From positions 124,001 to 188,000 of the forward strand of contig NZ_CAKKLX010000002.1 in NCBI RefSeq assembly GCF_918698155.1: a DNA stretch of 64,000 nt, read 5' to 3'. The notes below the pieces were generated by a model. It did no database searches, was not told the origin of the DNA, and worked only from the letters and a program-made list of their open reading frames with translations. Of the stretch, positions 1-7,922 are shown piece by piece (within the stretch, counting starts at the first letter, position 1; each line of letters opens with the position of its first letter). This DNA is from Roseomonas sp. CECT 9278. GTDB lineage: Bacteria; Pseudomonadota; Alphaproteobacteria; Acetobacterales; Acetobacteraceae. Both the position numbers and the translations under genes were made by a program.

Positions 1-582
1 TTGTGCATGACCGAGGAGGACATCATCCGCCTCGAAGGCTTCGGCAAGTGCAACCCGCCCTTCCGCACGCAGGATGAAGTGAACCGCATGTGGGAGGCCT
101 TCGCGGCGGGCAAGATCGCCTATGTCTCCACCGACCATGCGCCCTGGCCCTATGACCGCAAGGTCTACAAGGGCGACATCTTCAGCGTCGGTGCGGGCCT
201 CACGGGCATGCAGTCCTTCGCGCCGCTGATGTACACGCTGCTGAGCGAACGCTCGATGCCGGTGACGCTGATGGCGCAATACTGCGCCGAGCGGCCGGCG
301 AAGTTCCATGGGCTGTTCCCCAAGAAGGGCGCGATCCGCGTGGGCTCGGACGCCGACTTCGTGGTGCTGGAGACCGGCGACTTCACCTTCGACGCGAAGG
401 ACATCCAGGACGACGAGGATGCCCGCTGGTCGCCCTATGACGGGCGGCGCGTCTCGGCGCGCGTGGCTGCCACGTATCTGCGCGGCGCCTGCATCTGGGA
501 CGGCAGGGCGGTGCTGGCGCAGCCAGGTGCGGGGCGCTTCGTGCCACGGCAGCACAACGGGACCTATGTCGGGGAAGAATGA
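1..582 (+). CDS. Hydantoinase/dihydropyrimidinase-type amidohydrolase, C-terminal part
   Basis: This is the 3' end of a cyclic-amidohydrolase gene that begins upstream of the window; 193 residues are visible. The motif STDHAPWP near residue 44 matches the metal-binding/catalytic Asp-His region of the hydantoinase, allantoinase and dihydroorotase superfamily. A following block (GLTGMQSFAPLMYTL, then CAERPAKFHGL and IRVGSDADFVVLE) is the standard C-terminal part of that fold. Such enzymes open cyclic ureides to N-carbamoyl amino acids. That fits the downstream N-carbamoylase at 1160, so the two could work in sequence. Substrate (hydantoin, dihydropyrimidine or allantoin) cannot be decided from the fragment. 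It overlaps the next small gene by 17 bases. Confidence 0.85.
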   Translation: MCMTEEDIIRLEGFGKCNPPFRTQDEVNRMWEAFAAGKIAYVSTDHAPWPYDRKVYKGDIFSVGAGLTGMQSFAPLMYTLLSERSMPVTLMAQYCAERPAKFHGLFPKKGAIRVGSDADFVVLETGDFTFDAKDIQDDEDARWSPYDGRRVSARVAATYLRGACIWDGRAVLAQPGAGRFVPRQHNGTYVGEE

Positions 583-859
583 CCGCCCGCCGCGGCACTG
601 GGTGAAGCGCCCGCCGCGGCCCTCGCGCACCGGCCCCGCCGCGCCGCCGCCACGCGACAAGCCCGGCTTCGGCCAGGCGGCGCTCGCGGTCGGCGCTGGG
701 CTGGTGCTCGGGTTGCTGGGCGCGAGCCTCGCGGCCCAGGCCGGCCTGCGCGAGGGGCTGCCCGGCCTGGTCGCCGGCAGCGGCTTCTGCCTGGGCTCCG
801 TGCTGGTCTGGCGCGCCTTCGGCGGCACGCTGCAGGATGTACGCGACCTCTGGCGCTAG
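566..859 (+). CDS. Small membrane protein, unknown function
   Basis: I do not recognise this 97-residue protein. The first ~30 residues are Pro/Arg-rich and basic (HWVKRPPRPSR). Two hydrophobic segments follow, around residues 38-58 and 68-85, suggesting a two-pass inner-membrane protein with a cytoplasmic basic N-terminus. The chosen ATG lies inside the end of the amidohydrolase gene (17-base overlap), so translation is probably coupled. The neighbouring 978-1163 gene also encodes a tiny membrane protein; both sit between amidohydrolase and carbamoylase genes and may be accessory to a transport or catabolic module, which is inference only. Confidence 0.55.
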   Translation: MSGKNDRPPRHWVKRPPRPSRTGPAAPPPRDKPGFGQAALAVGAGLVLGLLGASLAAQAGLREGLPGLVAGSGFCLGSVLVWRAFGGTLQDVRDLWR

Positions 860-977
860 GCAGGCGTTGCGGGCAGCGCCGTGGCGCGGGCAGGCGCATG
901 CGGTCGGACCCGCGAGCGCGATGTTGCGCCGCGCGCGGTGCTGGAGGACCATGCCGCCTGGCTCCGGAGATCGCGCC

Positions 978-1163
978 ATGGCCCAGGCGTCGCCACTGCC
1001 CATCTGCATCGCCGGCGGCGTCGGCGCTGCCGTCGCCCGTTTGCTGACCGGCCCCTGGCCCGCCGATGCCGGGGATTGGATCGGCGTCGCGGGCCTTGCC
1101 GTCGCGGTCACGCTCGGCGCCTATCTCGCGCTTCGCTTCATCGCCAGGAGACGGCAATCTTGA
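978..1163 (+). CDS. Small two-segment membrane protein, unknown function
   Basis: A 61-residue product starts at an ATG preceded by GGAG at 966-969. It has one hydrophobic stretch near residues 6-18 and a second at about 32-52, ending in a basic tail (RFIARRRQS). No family is recognisable by eye. Its stop codon TGA (1161-1163) overlaps the TTG start of the carbamoylase gene (1160), which argues that it is really translated and coupled to the downstream enzyme. Being so short, it could also be a leader; confidence is moderate. Confidence 0.5.
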   Translation: MAQASPLPICIAGGVGAAVARLLTGPWPADAGDWIGVAGLAVAVTLGAYLALRFIARRRQS

Positions 1164-2107
1164 GGTCCCGCACCCTTCGCATCGCCGGCGCCCAGATGGG
1201 CGGCAACCAGAAGTCCGACAGCCGCGCGGCGATCCTCGCGCGGATGATGGCGCTGCTGGAGGATGCCGCGGCGCAGGGGGCGAAGCTGGTGGTCTTCCCC
1301 GAACTGCCCTTCACCACCTTCTTCCCGCGCTGGCTGATCGAGTCCACGCAGGAGCTCGACACCTACTTCGACCGCGCCATGCCCTCGCCGCAGACCCAGG
1401 CGCTGTTCGACCGCGCGCGCGCGCTGGGCGTGGGGATGTATGTCGGCTACGCGGAACTCACGCCGGCGGGGCAGCGCTTCAACAGCGCCATCACCACGGG
1501 GCCGGACGGCGCGGTGCTCGGCAAGTACCGCAAGATCCACCTGCCCGGCACGGTCGAACCGCGCGTCGGCGATCGCTTCCAGCAGCTTGAGAAGCGCTAC
1601 TTCGAATATGGCGACATGGGCTTCCCCGCCTTCCGTGGCCCAGAGTCCTGGGGCCGCCCGGTGCTGGGCATGCTGATCTGCAACGACCGCCGCTGGCCGG
1701 AAGGCTGGCGCGTGTACGGGTTGCAGGGCATCGAGCTGATGCTGATCGGCTACAACTCCGCCGCCTACGACCCGATGGGCGGCACGACGGAAAGCGCCGA
1801 CCTGCGCACCTTCCATTCCACCATGGCGGTGCAGGCCAATGCCTACATGAACGCGACCTGGGCGGTGTCGGTCGCCAAGGCCGGCGACGAGGACGGCTCC
1901 GGCCTGATCGGCGGGTCCTGCATCATCGACCCGAATGGCCAGGTGGTGGCGCAGGCAAGCACGCTGGGCGACGAGGTGATCGTCGCCGACATCGACTTCG
2001 ACGCCTGCCGCCAGGGCAAGGAGAAGATGTTCAACTTCGCCGCCCACCGCCGCCCGCAATGGTACCGGCCGATCATCGACCAGGTGGGCGCCCTGCCGCC
2101 GGCGTGA
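1160..2107 (+). CDS. N-carbamoyl-D-amino-acid hydrolase-like nitrilase (copy 1)
   Basis: A 315-residue carbon-nitrogen hydrolase. The nitrilase-superfamily catalytic triad is visible as Glu48 (VVFPELP), Lys125 (KYRKIHLPG) and Cys174 (MLICNDRRWPE). The context of the cysteine and the TTFFPRW segment are typical of D-carbamoylases, which release ammonia and CO2 from N-carbamoyl amino acids to give the free amino acid. The TTG start at 1160 is chosen because CAGGAG (1145-1150) precedes it and the homologous N-terminus begins right there. Position 130 after HLPG is Thr, whereas copy 2 (5421-6392) has the classical His, hinting at different substrate preference. It follows a hydantoinase-like gene, so ring opening then decarbamoylation is plausible. 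Its end overlaps the convergent gene by 35 bases. Confidence 0.88.
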   Translation: MRSRTLRIAGAQMGGNQKSDSRAAILARMMALLEDAAAQGAKLVVFPELPFTTFFPRWLIESTQELDTYFDRAMPSPQTQALFDRARALGVGMYVGYAELTPAGQRFNSAITTGPDGAVLGKYRKIHLPGTVEPRVGDRFQQLEKRYFEYGDMGFPAFRGPESWGRPVLGMLICNDRRWPEGWRVYGLQGIELMLIGYNSAAYDPMGGTTESADLRTFHSTMAVQANAYMNATWAVSVAKAGDEDGSGLIGGSCIIDPNGQVVAQASTLGDEVIVADIDFDACRQGKEKMFNFAAHRRPQWYRPIIDQVGALPPA

Positions 2108-3170
2108 CCTCGGCCACCCAGGCGCGGACGTCGGTGTGCGCCGTCGCCAGGCCGGCCTCGACCTCCGGCCCGTAGCGCGGCGCGACATGCGCCAGCACGA
2201 GCGACAGGAAGCGCGCCTCGTGCTCCAGCGCCGCCAGGTCGTCCGGCATTGCCTGGTCAACCGACAGCGCCAGGATATCGAGGCGCTGGAAGGCCTCCCG
2301 GATCTCGGCCACGCCGCAGCGCGGCGCCATGGCGATGGCCTCGGCGAGGGGCATCGGCGCGCCGGCGTCCAGCCCGCGGCGTGCGTGCTGTTCCAGCGTA
2401 TCGAGGCCCGACAGGTCGTTGCGCACCGCGCCGCCCCAATCGCGCTGGATCGCGCCGGCGATGGCGCAGCCCTCGGCGAACCAGGCCTGCTCCGTCGCGA
2501 GGTCGGGGAAGCGGATCACCCCGCGGTCGTCATTGTCGAACCACGGCTGGAAGCCGGCATCCCAGGCCGCGATGCGCGCGACCAGCCCAGCCCCGAGCCC
2601 GAGCGTCGCCGCATCGACCGGTTCGTCCGCATCGGCACGGCGCAGCGGCGACTGGCGGTAGGCCGGGACCAGGCGTAGCGGCGTCATCCGCTCCGTCGGC
2701 ACGACCGGCACCGCGGGCGGCCGCCACGCGGCGTGGCGCAGCAGCACCGCCGAGACCATCGCGGCAATGCCCGCCAGCACGCCCAGTTCGAGCAGCGCCG
2801 GCTCGACCCAGTGGCGCCACAGCCCGCCCTGATCGAGCCGCCAGACCAGCACGCCCACCGCCAGGACCAGCAGGCCGCCGCGCAGCGTGGCGCCGGGCGT
2901 CGCCACCAGCACGCCCAGCGCCGCCAGGGCGAAGGCGAGCGGCGTCCAGCGCGACAACGCCAACAGCGCGATGCCGGCGAACAGCCCCAGCACGCCGCCC
3001 AGCATCCGCCACCGGCTGCGGCGGCGCTCGGCCGCCGCGCCAGGATCGCCCAGCGCGGCGAGCATCCGGTCCAGCACCGCCTCCGCCGCCAGGCGGTGCA
3101 GCGTGGCGGCCGCGCCCGCGGCGCAGAGCAGCCCGGCCAGCATGCCGAGGATCGACAGGGGGTCCCACAT
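2073..3170 (-). CDS. Hypothetical multi-pass membrane protein
   Basis: A 365-residue protein I cannot assign to a family. The first half has four or five hydrophobic segments (roughly residues 5-22, 58-75, 78-96, 98-110 and 122-142). The second half, from about residue 160, is soluble and moderately acidic, with conserved-looking Trp/Asp clusters (WDAGFQPWFDNDDRG near residue 205). Topology therefore suggests a membrane anchor with a cytoplasmic or periplasmic domain. The ATG at 3170 is used because it directly precedes the first membrane segment. The gene converges on the carbamoylase and shares 35 bases with it, and it is divergent from the monooxygenase gene at 3282. Confidence 0.6.
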   Translation of the reverse strand: MWDPLSILGMLAGLLCAAGAAATLHRLAAEAVLDRMLAALGDPGAAAERRRSRWRMLGGVLGLFAGIALLALSRWTPLAFALAALGVLVATPGATLRGGLLVLAVGVLVWRLDQGGLWRHWVEPALLELGVLAGIAAMVSAVLLRHAAWRPPAVPVVPTERMTPLRLVPAYRQSPLRRADADEPVDAATLGLGAGLVARIAAWDAGFQPWFDNDDRGVIRFPDLATEQAWFAEGCAIAGAIQRDWGGAVRNDLSGLDTLEQHARRGLDAGAPMPLAEAIAMAPRCGVAEIREAFQRLDILALSVDQAMPDDLAALEHEARFLSLVLAHVAPRYGPEVEAGLATAHTDVRAWVAEVTPAAGRPPGR

Positions 3171-3281
3171 GCCCGCGCATGATGGACCAGGCGGCGGCGC
3201 GGCGCAGCCCGCTTGCCCTGCCCGGGGCCGGACCGCACACTCGCCCCACCCGCGCAGGCGGGGCGCGGAGGAGATGGCACC

Positions 3282-5039
3282 ATGGACGGCATCGTGACCG
3301 GCACATCGCTGGAGGCGGCGGCGGATGGCTGGCTGCGGGACTTCGCGGAGGCGCTGGATGCCGGCGACCCGGTCGGCCTGGCGGCGCTGTTCGCCGCCGA
3401 GTGCCATTGGCGCGACATCCTTGGCTTCGGCTGGGACCTGCGGACGACGTCCGGTGCCGAGGCCATCGCGGCCGGGCTGCTGGCCGGCGCCGCGACGGCC
3501 CGCCCGCGCGGCTTCGCGCTGGCGCCCGGGCGCACCGCCCCGCGCCGCGTCAGCCGCGCCGGCACCGACTGCATCGAGGCGATCTTCGCCTTCGAGACCG
3601 CGACCGGCCCCTGCACCGGCGTGATCCGCCTGGTGACCATGGATGGCACGCCGCGCGCCTGGACACTGATGACGGCGCTCGCCGAGATCCATGGCCACGA
3701 GGACCCCGCCGAGGGCCGCCGCTGGCAGGATGTGGACTGGAAGCGCAATTTCGGCGGGGAGAACTGGCTCGACCGGCGGCGCCGCGCGGTGGCCTATGAC
3801 GACCGCGACCCAGCCGTGCTGGTGGTGGGCGCCGCGCAGGCGGGGCTGTCGGTGGCGGCGCGACTGGGCTTGCTCGGCGTCGATACGCTGGTGGTGGATC
3901 GCGAGGCGCGCATCGGCGATTCCTGGCGGCGCCGCTACCATGCGCTGACGCTGCACAACGAAACGCGCGTCAATCACCTGCCCTACATGCCCTTCCCGAA
4001 ATCCTTCCCGGTCTTCATCCCGAAGGACATGCTGGCGAACTGGTTCGAGCTGTACGCCGAGGCGATGGAGCTGAACGTCTGGACCGGCACGGAACTCACC
4101 GGCGGGTCGTGGGACGAAGCGGCGCGCTGCTGGTCCGTCACGCTGCGGCGCGCCGATGGCTCCACGCGCACCATGCGCCCGCGCCACATCGTGATGGCGA
4201 ATGGCACCAGCACGACGCCGCGGATGCCCGACCTGCCGGGGCTGAAGGACTTCGCCGGCGCGGTGCGGCATTCCTCCGCGATGGGCAGCGGGCTGGACTG
4301 GGCCGGCAAGCGGGCGCTGGTGCTGGGCACCGGGACATCGGGCCACGACACCGCGCAGGACCTGGCGGTGTCGGGCGCGGCCAGCGTGGCCATCATCCAG
4401 AACCGGCCGTCGCTGGTGGTCAGCCTGAAGGAAGCGCAGGCGCCCTATGCGCTGTACGACGAGGATATCGCCTTCGAGGACAAGGACCTGCTGGCCACGT
4501 CGTTTCCCTATCCGGTCTACAAGCGCGGCCACCAGCGCATGACCGAGATGACCAGCGCGGCCGATGCGGCATTGCTGGAAGGGCTGCGCCAGCGCGGCTT
4601 CCGCCTGACCTTCGGGCAGGACGATACCGGCTGGCAGATGATGTATGCGCAGCGCGGCGGCGGGTACTACTTCGATGCCGGCTGTTCGCAGATGATCATC
4701 GATGGGCGCGTCGGGCTCATGCAGTTCGCCGACATCGACCGCTTCGTGGCCGAGGGCGCGCGGATGAAGGACGGGTCCATCGTGCCGGCCGACCTGCTGG
4801 TGCTGGCGACCGGCTACGAGGGCCAGGCGCAGGCGGCACGCCGGCTGCTGGGCGATGCGGTGGGCGATCGCGTCGGCCAGGTCTGGGGCTGGGACCCGGA
4901 GGGAGAACTCGCCGGCATGTGGCGCCCGACCGGCCAGGACGGGCTGTGGTTCCATGCCGGCGGCCTGGCGCAGTGCCGCATCTACTCCAAGGTGCTGGCG
5001 CTGCAGATCAAGGCGCGCGAACTGGGCATCGCGCCATGA
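3282..5039 (+). CDS. NTF2-like domain fused to flavin-containing monooxygenase
   Basis: A 585-residue two-domain protein. Residues ~5-135 look like a SnoaL/NTF2-type small domain (ALDAGDPVGLAALFA start). Residues ~175-585 form a class B flavoprotein monooxygenase. The FAD-binding stretch VLVVGAAQAG starts near residue 178, a Baeyer-Villiger/FMO-like FAGAVRHSS sits near residue 323, the NADPH-binding VLGTGTSG is near residue 347, and the C-terminal LATGY motif is present. Such enzymes insert oxygen from O2 using NADPH on ketones, amines or sulfur. A GGAGGAG Shine-Dalgarno (3267-3273) supports the ATG at 3282. The gene is translationally coupled (ATGA) to a 66-residue protein. The first Rossmann loop reads GAAQAG, not GxGxxG, which is seen in this subgroup. 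Confidence 0.85.
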   Translation: MDGIVTGTSLEAAADGWLRDFAEALDAGDPVGLAALFAAECHWRDILGFGWDLRTTSGAEAIAAGLLAGAATARPRGFALAPGRTAPRRVSRAGTDCIEAIFAFETATGPCTGVIRLVTMDGTPRAWTLMTALAEIHGHEDPAEGRRWQDVDWKRNFGGENWLDRRRRAVAYDDRDPAVLVVGAAQAGLSVAARLGLLGVDTLVVDREARIGDSWRRRYHALTLHNETRVNHLPYMPFPKSFPVFIPKDMLANWFELYAEAMELNVWTGTELTGGSWDEAARCWSVTLRRADGSTRTMRPRHIVMANGTSTTPRMPDLPGLKDFAGAVRHSSAMGSGLDWAGKRALVLGTGTSGHDTAQDLAVSGAASVAIIQNRPSLVVSLKEAQAPYALYDEDIAFEDKDLLATSFPYPVYKRGHQRMTEMTSAADAALLEGLRQRGFRLTFGQDDTGWQMMYAQRGGGYYFDAGCSQMIIDGRVGLMQFADIDRFVAEGARMKDGSIVPADLLVLATGYEGQAQAARRLLGDAVGDRVGQVWGWDPEGELAGMWRPTGQDGLWFHAGGLAQCRIYSKVLALQIKARELGIAP

Positions 5040-5236
5040 TCGAGGTGGTCGAGGACGAGCAGACCGGCCATTTCCGCGTGGTGAGCCGAAGCGGCGAGAC
5101 GCTGGGCATCACGACCACGCGCGCGGCGGCGAACGACCTGTCTGAGCTGATGCTCGAAGCCTGGGAGGAGGCGCTGGCCGCCGCCGCGGCGCGGGCGCGG
5201 CTGAAGCACGGGGCGGCGGTCATCGAGCCGCGCTGA
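5036..5236 (+). CDS. Small hypothetical protein coupled to the monooxygenase
   Basis: A 66-residue acidic, helical protein. Its ATG overlaps the monooxygenase stop codon in an ATGA arrangement, which supports real translation. Residues 1-35 look like a small beta-rich segment (FRVVSRSGETLGITTTR) and the rest is an Ala/Glu-rich helix. No known family is recognised. The position suggests an accessory or stabilising partner of the flavoprotein; that is inference. A perfect 9-bp hairpin starts two bases after the stop. Confidence 0.55.
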   Translation: MIEVVEDEQTGHFRVVSRSGETLGITTTRAAANDLSELMLEAWEEALAAAAARARLKHGAAVIEPR

Positions 5237-5237
5237 G

Positions 5238-5258
5238 CGCAGCGCGCGCCGCGCTGCG
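5238..5258 (+). terminator. GC hairpin after the monooxygenase operon
   Basis: CGCAGCGCG pairs perfectly with CGCGCTGCG across a 3-base loop, immediately downstream of the stop at 5236. There is no T-tract, as is common in very GC-rich genomes, so this is a candidate terminator or mRNA 3'-end stabiliser. Confidence 0.45.
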
Positions 5259-5420
5259 TCGCGGCGGTGGACGGGGGCGGATTCACAGCTTCAAGGAGCA
5301 AGGGCCGGCACGTCAGTCCTGCGCGTCCCGGCGCTTCAGCGCGGCGGCGCGGGCGGGGTTGTCGTCGGGCGCGGCATCGGGAACCCTGGTAGGGAACCGA
5401 CCCGCCGGAGCGCCACCGCC

Positions 5421-6392
5421 ATGACCCGATCGCTTGTCCTCGCCGCCGCGCAACTCGGCCCGATCCAGAAGGCGGAGGGGCGCGATGTCGCGGTCGGGCG
5501 GATGGTGCGGCTGATGGAGAAGGCGCACCGCATGGGCGCGCAGGTGGTGGTGTTTCCCGAACTGGCGCTGACCACCTTCTTCCCGCGCTGGTACGAGGAG
5601 GATATCGCGCAGGCCGACCATTGGTACGAGAGCGCGCTGCCATCCAACGAGACCGCGCCGATCTTCGAGGCGGCGCGCAAGTACGGGATCGCCTTCCACC
5701 TGGGCTATGCGGAGAAGACGCCGGACGGGCACCGGTACAACACCGCGGCCTTCGTCAGCCCGGGCGGCGACATCATGCTGAAGTACCGCAAGGTGCATCT
5801 GCCCGGGCATGCCGAATACGACCCGATCCGCCGCGTCCAGCACCTGGAGAAGCGGTTCTTCGAAGTCGGCAACCTGGGTTTCCCCGTGGTGCGCGCGCCG
5901 GTGGCGGGGCAGGACGTGAATGTGGGGATGATGATCTGCAACGATCGCCGCTGGCCGGAAGCCTGGCGCGTGATGGGGTTGCAGCAGGTCGAGCTGGTGA
6001 TGCTCGGCTACAACACGCCCAGCCTGAACATGGATAACCGGGGGTTCGAGGCGCACCACCTGCGGGTGTTCCATTCGCACCTGACCATCCAGGCGGGCTG
6101 CTACCAGAATGCCTGCTTCGCGGTGGCCACGGCCAAGGCGGGGACGGAGGATGGGCACGAGCTGTTCGGCCATTCCATCATCGTCAACCCGCAAGGGGAG
6201 ATCATGGCGCAGGCGACCTCCTGGGGGGATGAGCTGATCGTGGCGGAGGCCGACCTCGGCATGTGCGAACTGGGGCGCACGACCATCTTCAACTTCGCGA
6301 AGCATCGGCGGCCGGAGGCCTATGGGCGCATCACCGGCCAGGTGGGCAGCGAGGCGCCGGCGGTGTGGGCGCCGGGGCAGGCGGCGGAATAG
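5421..6392 (+). CDS. N-carbamoyl-D-amino-acid hydrolase-like nitrilase (copy 2)
   Basis: A 323-residue paralogue of the 1160-2107 enzyme. The triad is Glu47 (VVFPELAL), Lys124 (KYRKVHLPGH) and Cys173 (MMICNDRRWPE). Unlike copy 1 it keeps His130 after HLPG and the following Glu-Tyr, the usual D-carbamoylase sequence, so it is closer to the classical enzyme. The reaction would be hydrolysis of an N-carbamoyl amino acid to the amino acid, CO2 and ammonia. GGAG at 5407-5410 precedes the ATG. A 184-bp gap containing a hairpin separates it from the monooxygenase operon, so it probably has its own promoter. The substrate is not determinable from sequence alone. Confidence 0.88.
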   Translation: MTRSLVLAAAQLGPIQKAEGRDVAVGRMVRLMEKAHRMGAQVVVFPELALTTFFPRWYEEDIAQADHWYESALPSNETAPIFEAARKYGIAFHLGYAEKTPDGHRYNTAAFVSPGGDIMLKYRKVHLPGHAEYDPIRRVQHLEKRFFEVGNLGFPVVRAPVAGQDVNVGMMICNDRRWPEAWRVMGLQQVELVMLGYNTPSLNMDNRGFEAHHLRVFHSHLTIQAGCYQNACFAVATAKAGTEDGHELFGHSIIVNPQGEIMAQATSWGDELIVAEADLGMCELGRTTIFNFAKHRRPEAYGRITGQVGSEAPAVWAPGQAAE

Positions 6393-6466
6393 GGCGCGCG
6401 CGGGGGCGCCGCCGCGCGCGCTGGGCGCTGGCGCGGGGCGGAGCAGGGCGGCGGCGCGGGCGGGGG

Positions 6467-7042
6467 TCACGACCAGCCCAGGCGGAGGGCGCGGCGGAGG
6501 TATTTGAGGCCTCCGGCGCGGCGGTGCAGGCCGCGCATGTCGCGCAGCAGGGCGCGGCAGGCGTCCAGCGGGGCGGCCCAGAGCGCATCCGCGGGCGGCA
6601 GGCTGAGGCGCGCGCGCAGGGTTTCGGACAAATCGGGGTCGGCGACCTTGTCGGGCGGGCCTGGCAGGGCCTGGGGCAGGCGCAGGCGGCGGACCAGGGC
6701 GATGAAGGCCAGGCCCAGGATGCGCGCGGCGCGGCGGCAGGCGCGGAAGATGAGCGGCGCGATCTGGTTCAGCGGGTGGTTGGGATGGTTGTCCTTGATG
6801 GCGAGGAGCAGTTTCTCCCACAGGCCGGCATGGGTGAGGCGGCGGAAGTAGCGCGAGACGGTGGCGGGGCGGCCGAAGCGGTCGGGCAGGTCGCACCAGG
6901 GGCCGGTGCCGGACGCCACGAGGAATATGGCGTCCATGCGGGTGCGGAGGTCGCCGATCTGGCGGCCGGCGGGGGAGCGGGGGAGGATGTAGGGGAGGAG
7001 GGCGTGGAATTGGAGGTCAGTGAGGGGGAGGGCGTGGGGCAT
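6467..7042 (-). CDS. IS5-type N-terminal (DUF4096-like) domain protein with non-transposase C-terminus
   Basis: A 191-residue protein. Residues 5-85 resemble the N-terminal DNA-binding domain of IS5/IS402-family transposases; compare RTRMDAIFLVASGTGPW with the corresponding part of the intact transposase 500 bp downstream (DAIFWITRTGAPW). The C-terminal half is Arg/Leu-rich, has no Asp-Asp-Glu catalytic residues and shows no DDE domain. It is therefore either a truncated transposase or a standalone protein derived from one. No terminal inverted repeats were found around it. It ends close to the carbamoylase gene in convergent orientation. Confidence 0.6.
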   Translation of the reverse strand: MPHALPLTDLQFHALLPYILPRSPAGRQIGDLRTRMDAIFLVASGTGPWCDLPDRFGRPATVSRYFRRLTHAGLWEKLLLAIKDNHPNHPLNQIAPLIFRACRRAARILGLAFIALVRRLRLPQALPGPPDKVADPDLSETLRARLSLPPADALWAAPLDACRALLRDMRGLHRRAGGLKYLRRALRLGWS

Positions 7043-7405
7043 GGCGGGAGGGTGGCATGGGACACTGAAATAGGCAATGATTCCTTTTTTTCGTGTGCCA
7101 AGGATTCATGAGATGAACCGCGAAACGGTTCAGTCGGCTTGCGGCAGCCAGCGCTTGGCCTCGTCAGGCGCCCGAGTGCGCCGTTCGATGCTGATCCCAG
7201 TGATGACAGCCGCTGACCTTCATTCGGTGCCGGTCCCGAAGGCTCACTCGAAGGTGTTCAGCTTCCGTTTTTATTCATTGATCCGTCGTTGCCATCAAGG
7301 CCGGCGATTCGAGTGTTTATCTTGTCGCCAAGAAAAGCAACGTCGATTGTGCGGAGATAGAACAAATACCAATCGTTGCTGGAATGATATTCGATACGCC
7401 GCTTT
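7043..7405. other. AT-richer spacer left of the IS element
   Basis: This stretch is visibly poorer in G+C than the rest of the window (for example the T-run at 7085-7091 and TTTTTATTCATTGATCC near 7268). A 110-codon open frame crosses it on the plus strand (7077-7409), but its product is low-complexity, Cys/Arg-rich and unlike any family. It ends exactly in the TAG at the IS boundary, so I do not call it a gene. The composition suggests horizontally acquired or degraded DNA. Confidence 0.5.
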
Positions 7406-7425
7406 CTAGGCCGCGTGGACAAACT
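7406..7425 (+). repeat. IS left terminal inverted repeat
   Basis: Twenty bases beginning CTAGGCCGCG. They match the inverted right end with one C/T difference at position 7. Confidence 0.85.
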
Positions 7426-7493
7426 GCACGAGGGGGATTCCCCCGACGCGGTTTGATGTGATTCGAAGCTGGTCTTCCTGTGGGAGACCAGTG

Positions 7494-7922
7494 GTGATCC
7501 GAGGCCTTCTGACCGACGAGGAGTGGGCGTTCTTCGCGCCCTTCGTGATTGAGAGCGGTGCCCGGGGCGGTCGTCCACCCGTCGACCATCGGCGTGTGCT
7601 GGACGCGATTTTCTGGATCACGCGGACCGGCGCGCCTTGGCGTGATCTGCCCGACGCGCTGGGCAACTGGAACTCGGTGCACCGGCAGTTTCGTCGCTGG
7701 ACGGCGAGCGGGCTGTGGGACGCGATGCTCGACGCGTTGAGCGCGGGTGGCGGCGATGCGGCGCTGCAGATGATCGACAGCACCATCGTCCGGGCGCACC
7801 ACTGCGCCGCCGGCGCAAGGGGGGGACTCAAAACCAGGCTCTTGGCCGCTCGCGCGGCGGCTTCTCGACCAAAATCCACCTTCGAACCAACGCTCAGGGT
7901 CTTCCGGTCGCTGTCCTGCTGA
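7494..7922 (+). CDS. IS5-family transposase, frame A (N-terminal part)
   Basis: Frame A encodes the DNA-binding N-terminus (LTDEEWAFFAPFV, then DAIFWITRTGAPWRDLP) and the first catalytic Asp in MIDSTIVRAHH. The GTG at 7494 (or 7491) is preferred over 7458 because GGGAG at 7482-7486 precedes it and family members start just before LTDEEW. The frame loses similarity right after a G7 run (7819-7825). A -1 slip there joins it to frame B to give a ~258-residue DDE transposase, the arrangement typical of the IS427 group. Confidence 0.85.
   Translation: MIRGLLTDEEWAFFAPFVIESGARGGRPPVDHRRVLDAIFWITRTGAPWRDLPDALGNWNSVHRQFRRWTASGLWDAMLDALSAGGGDAALQMIDSTIVRAHHCAAGARGGLKTRLLAARAAASRPKSTFEPTLRVFRSLSC

Noticed and set aside
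7077-7409. 110-codon frame in the AT-rich spacer
   Set aside because: No recognisable family, odd composition, weak start and a stop that falls in the IS end; treated as non-coding.
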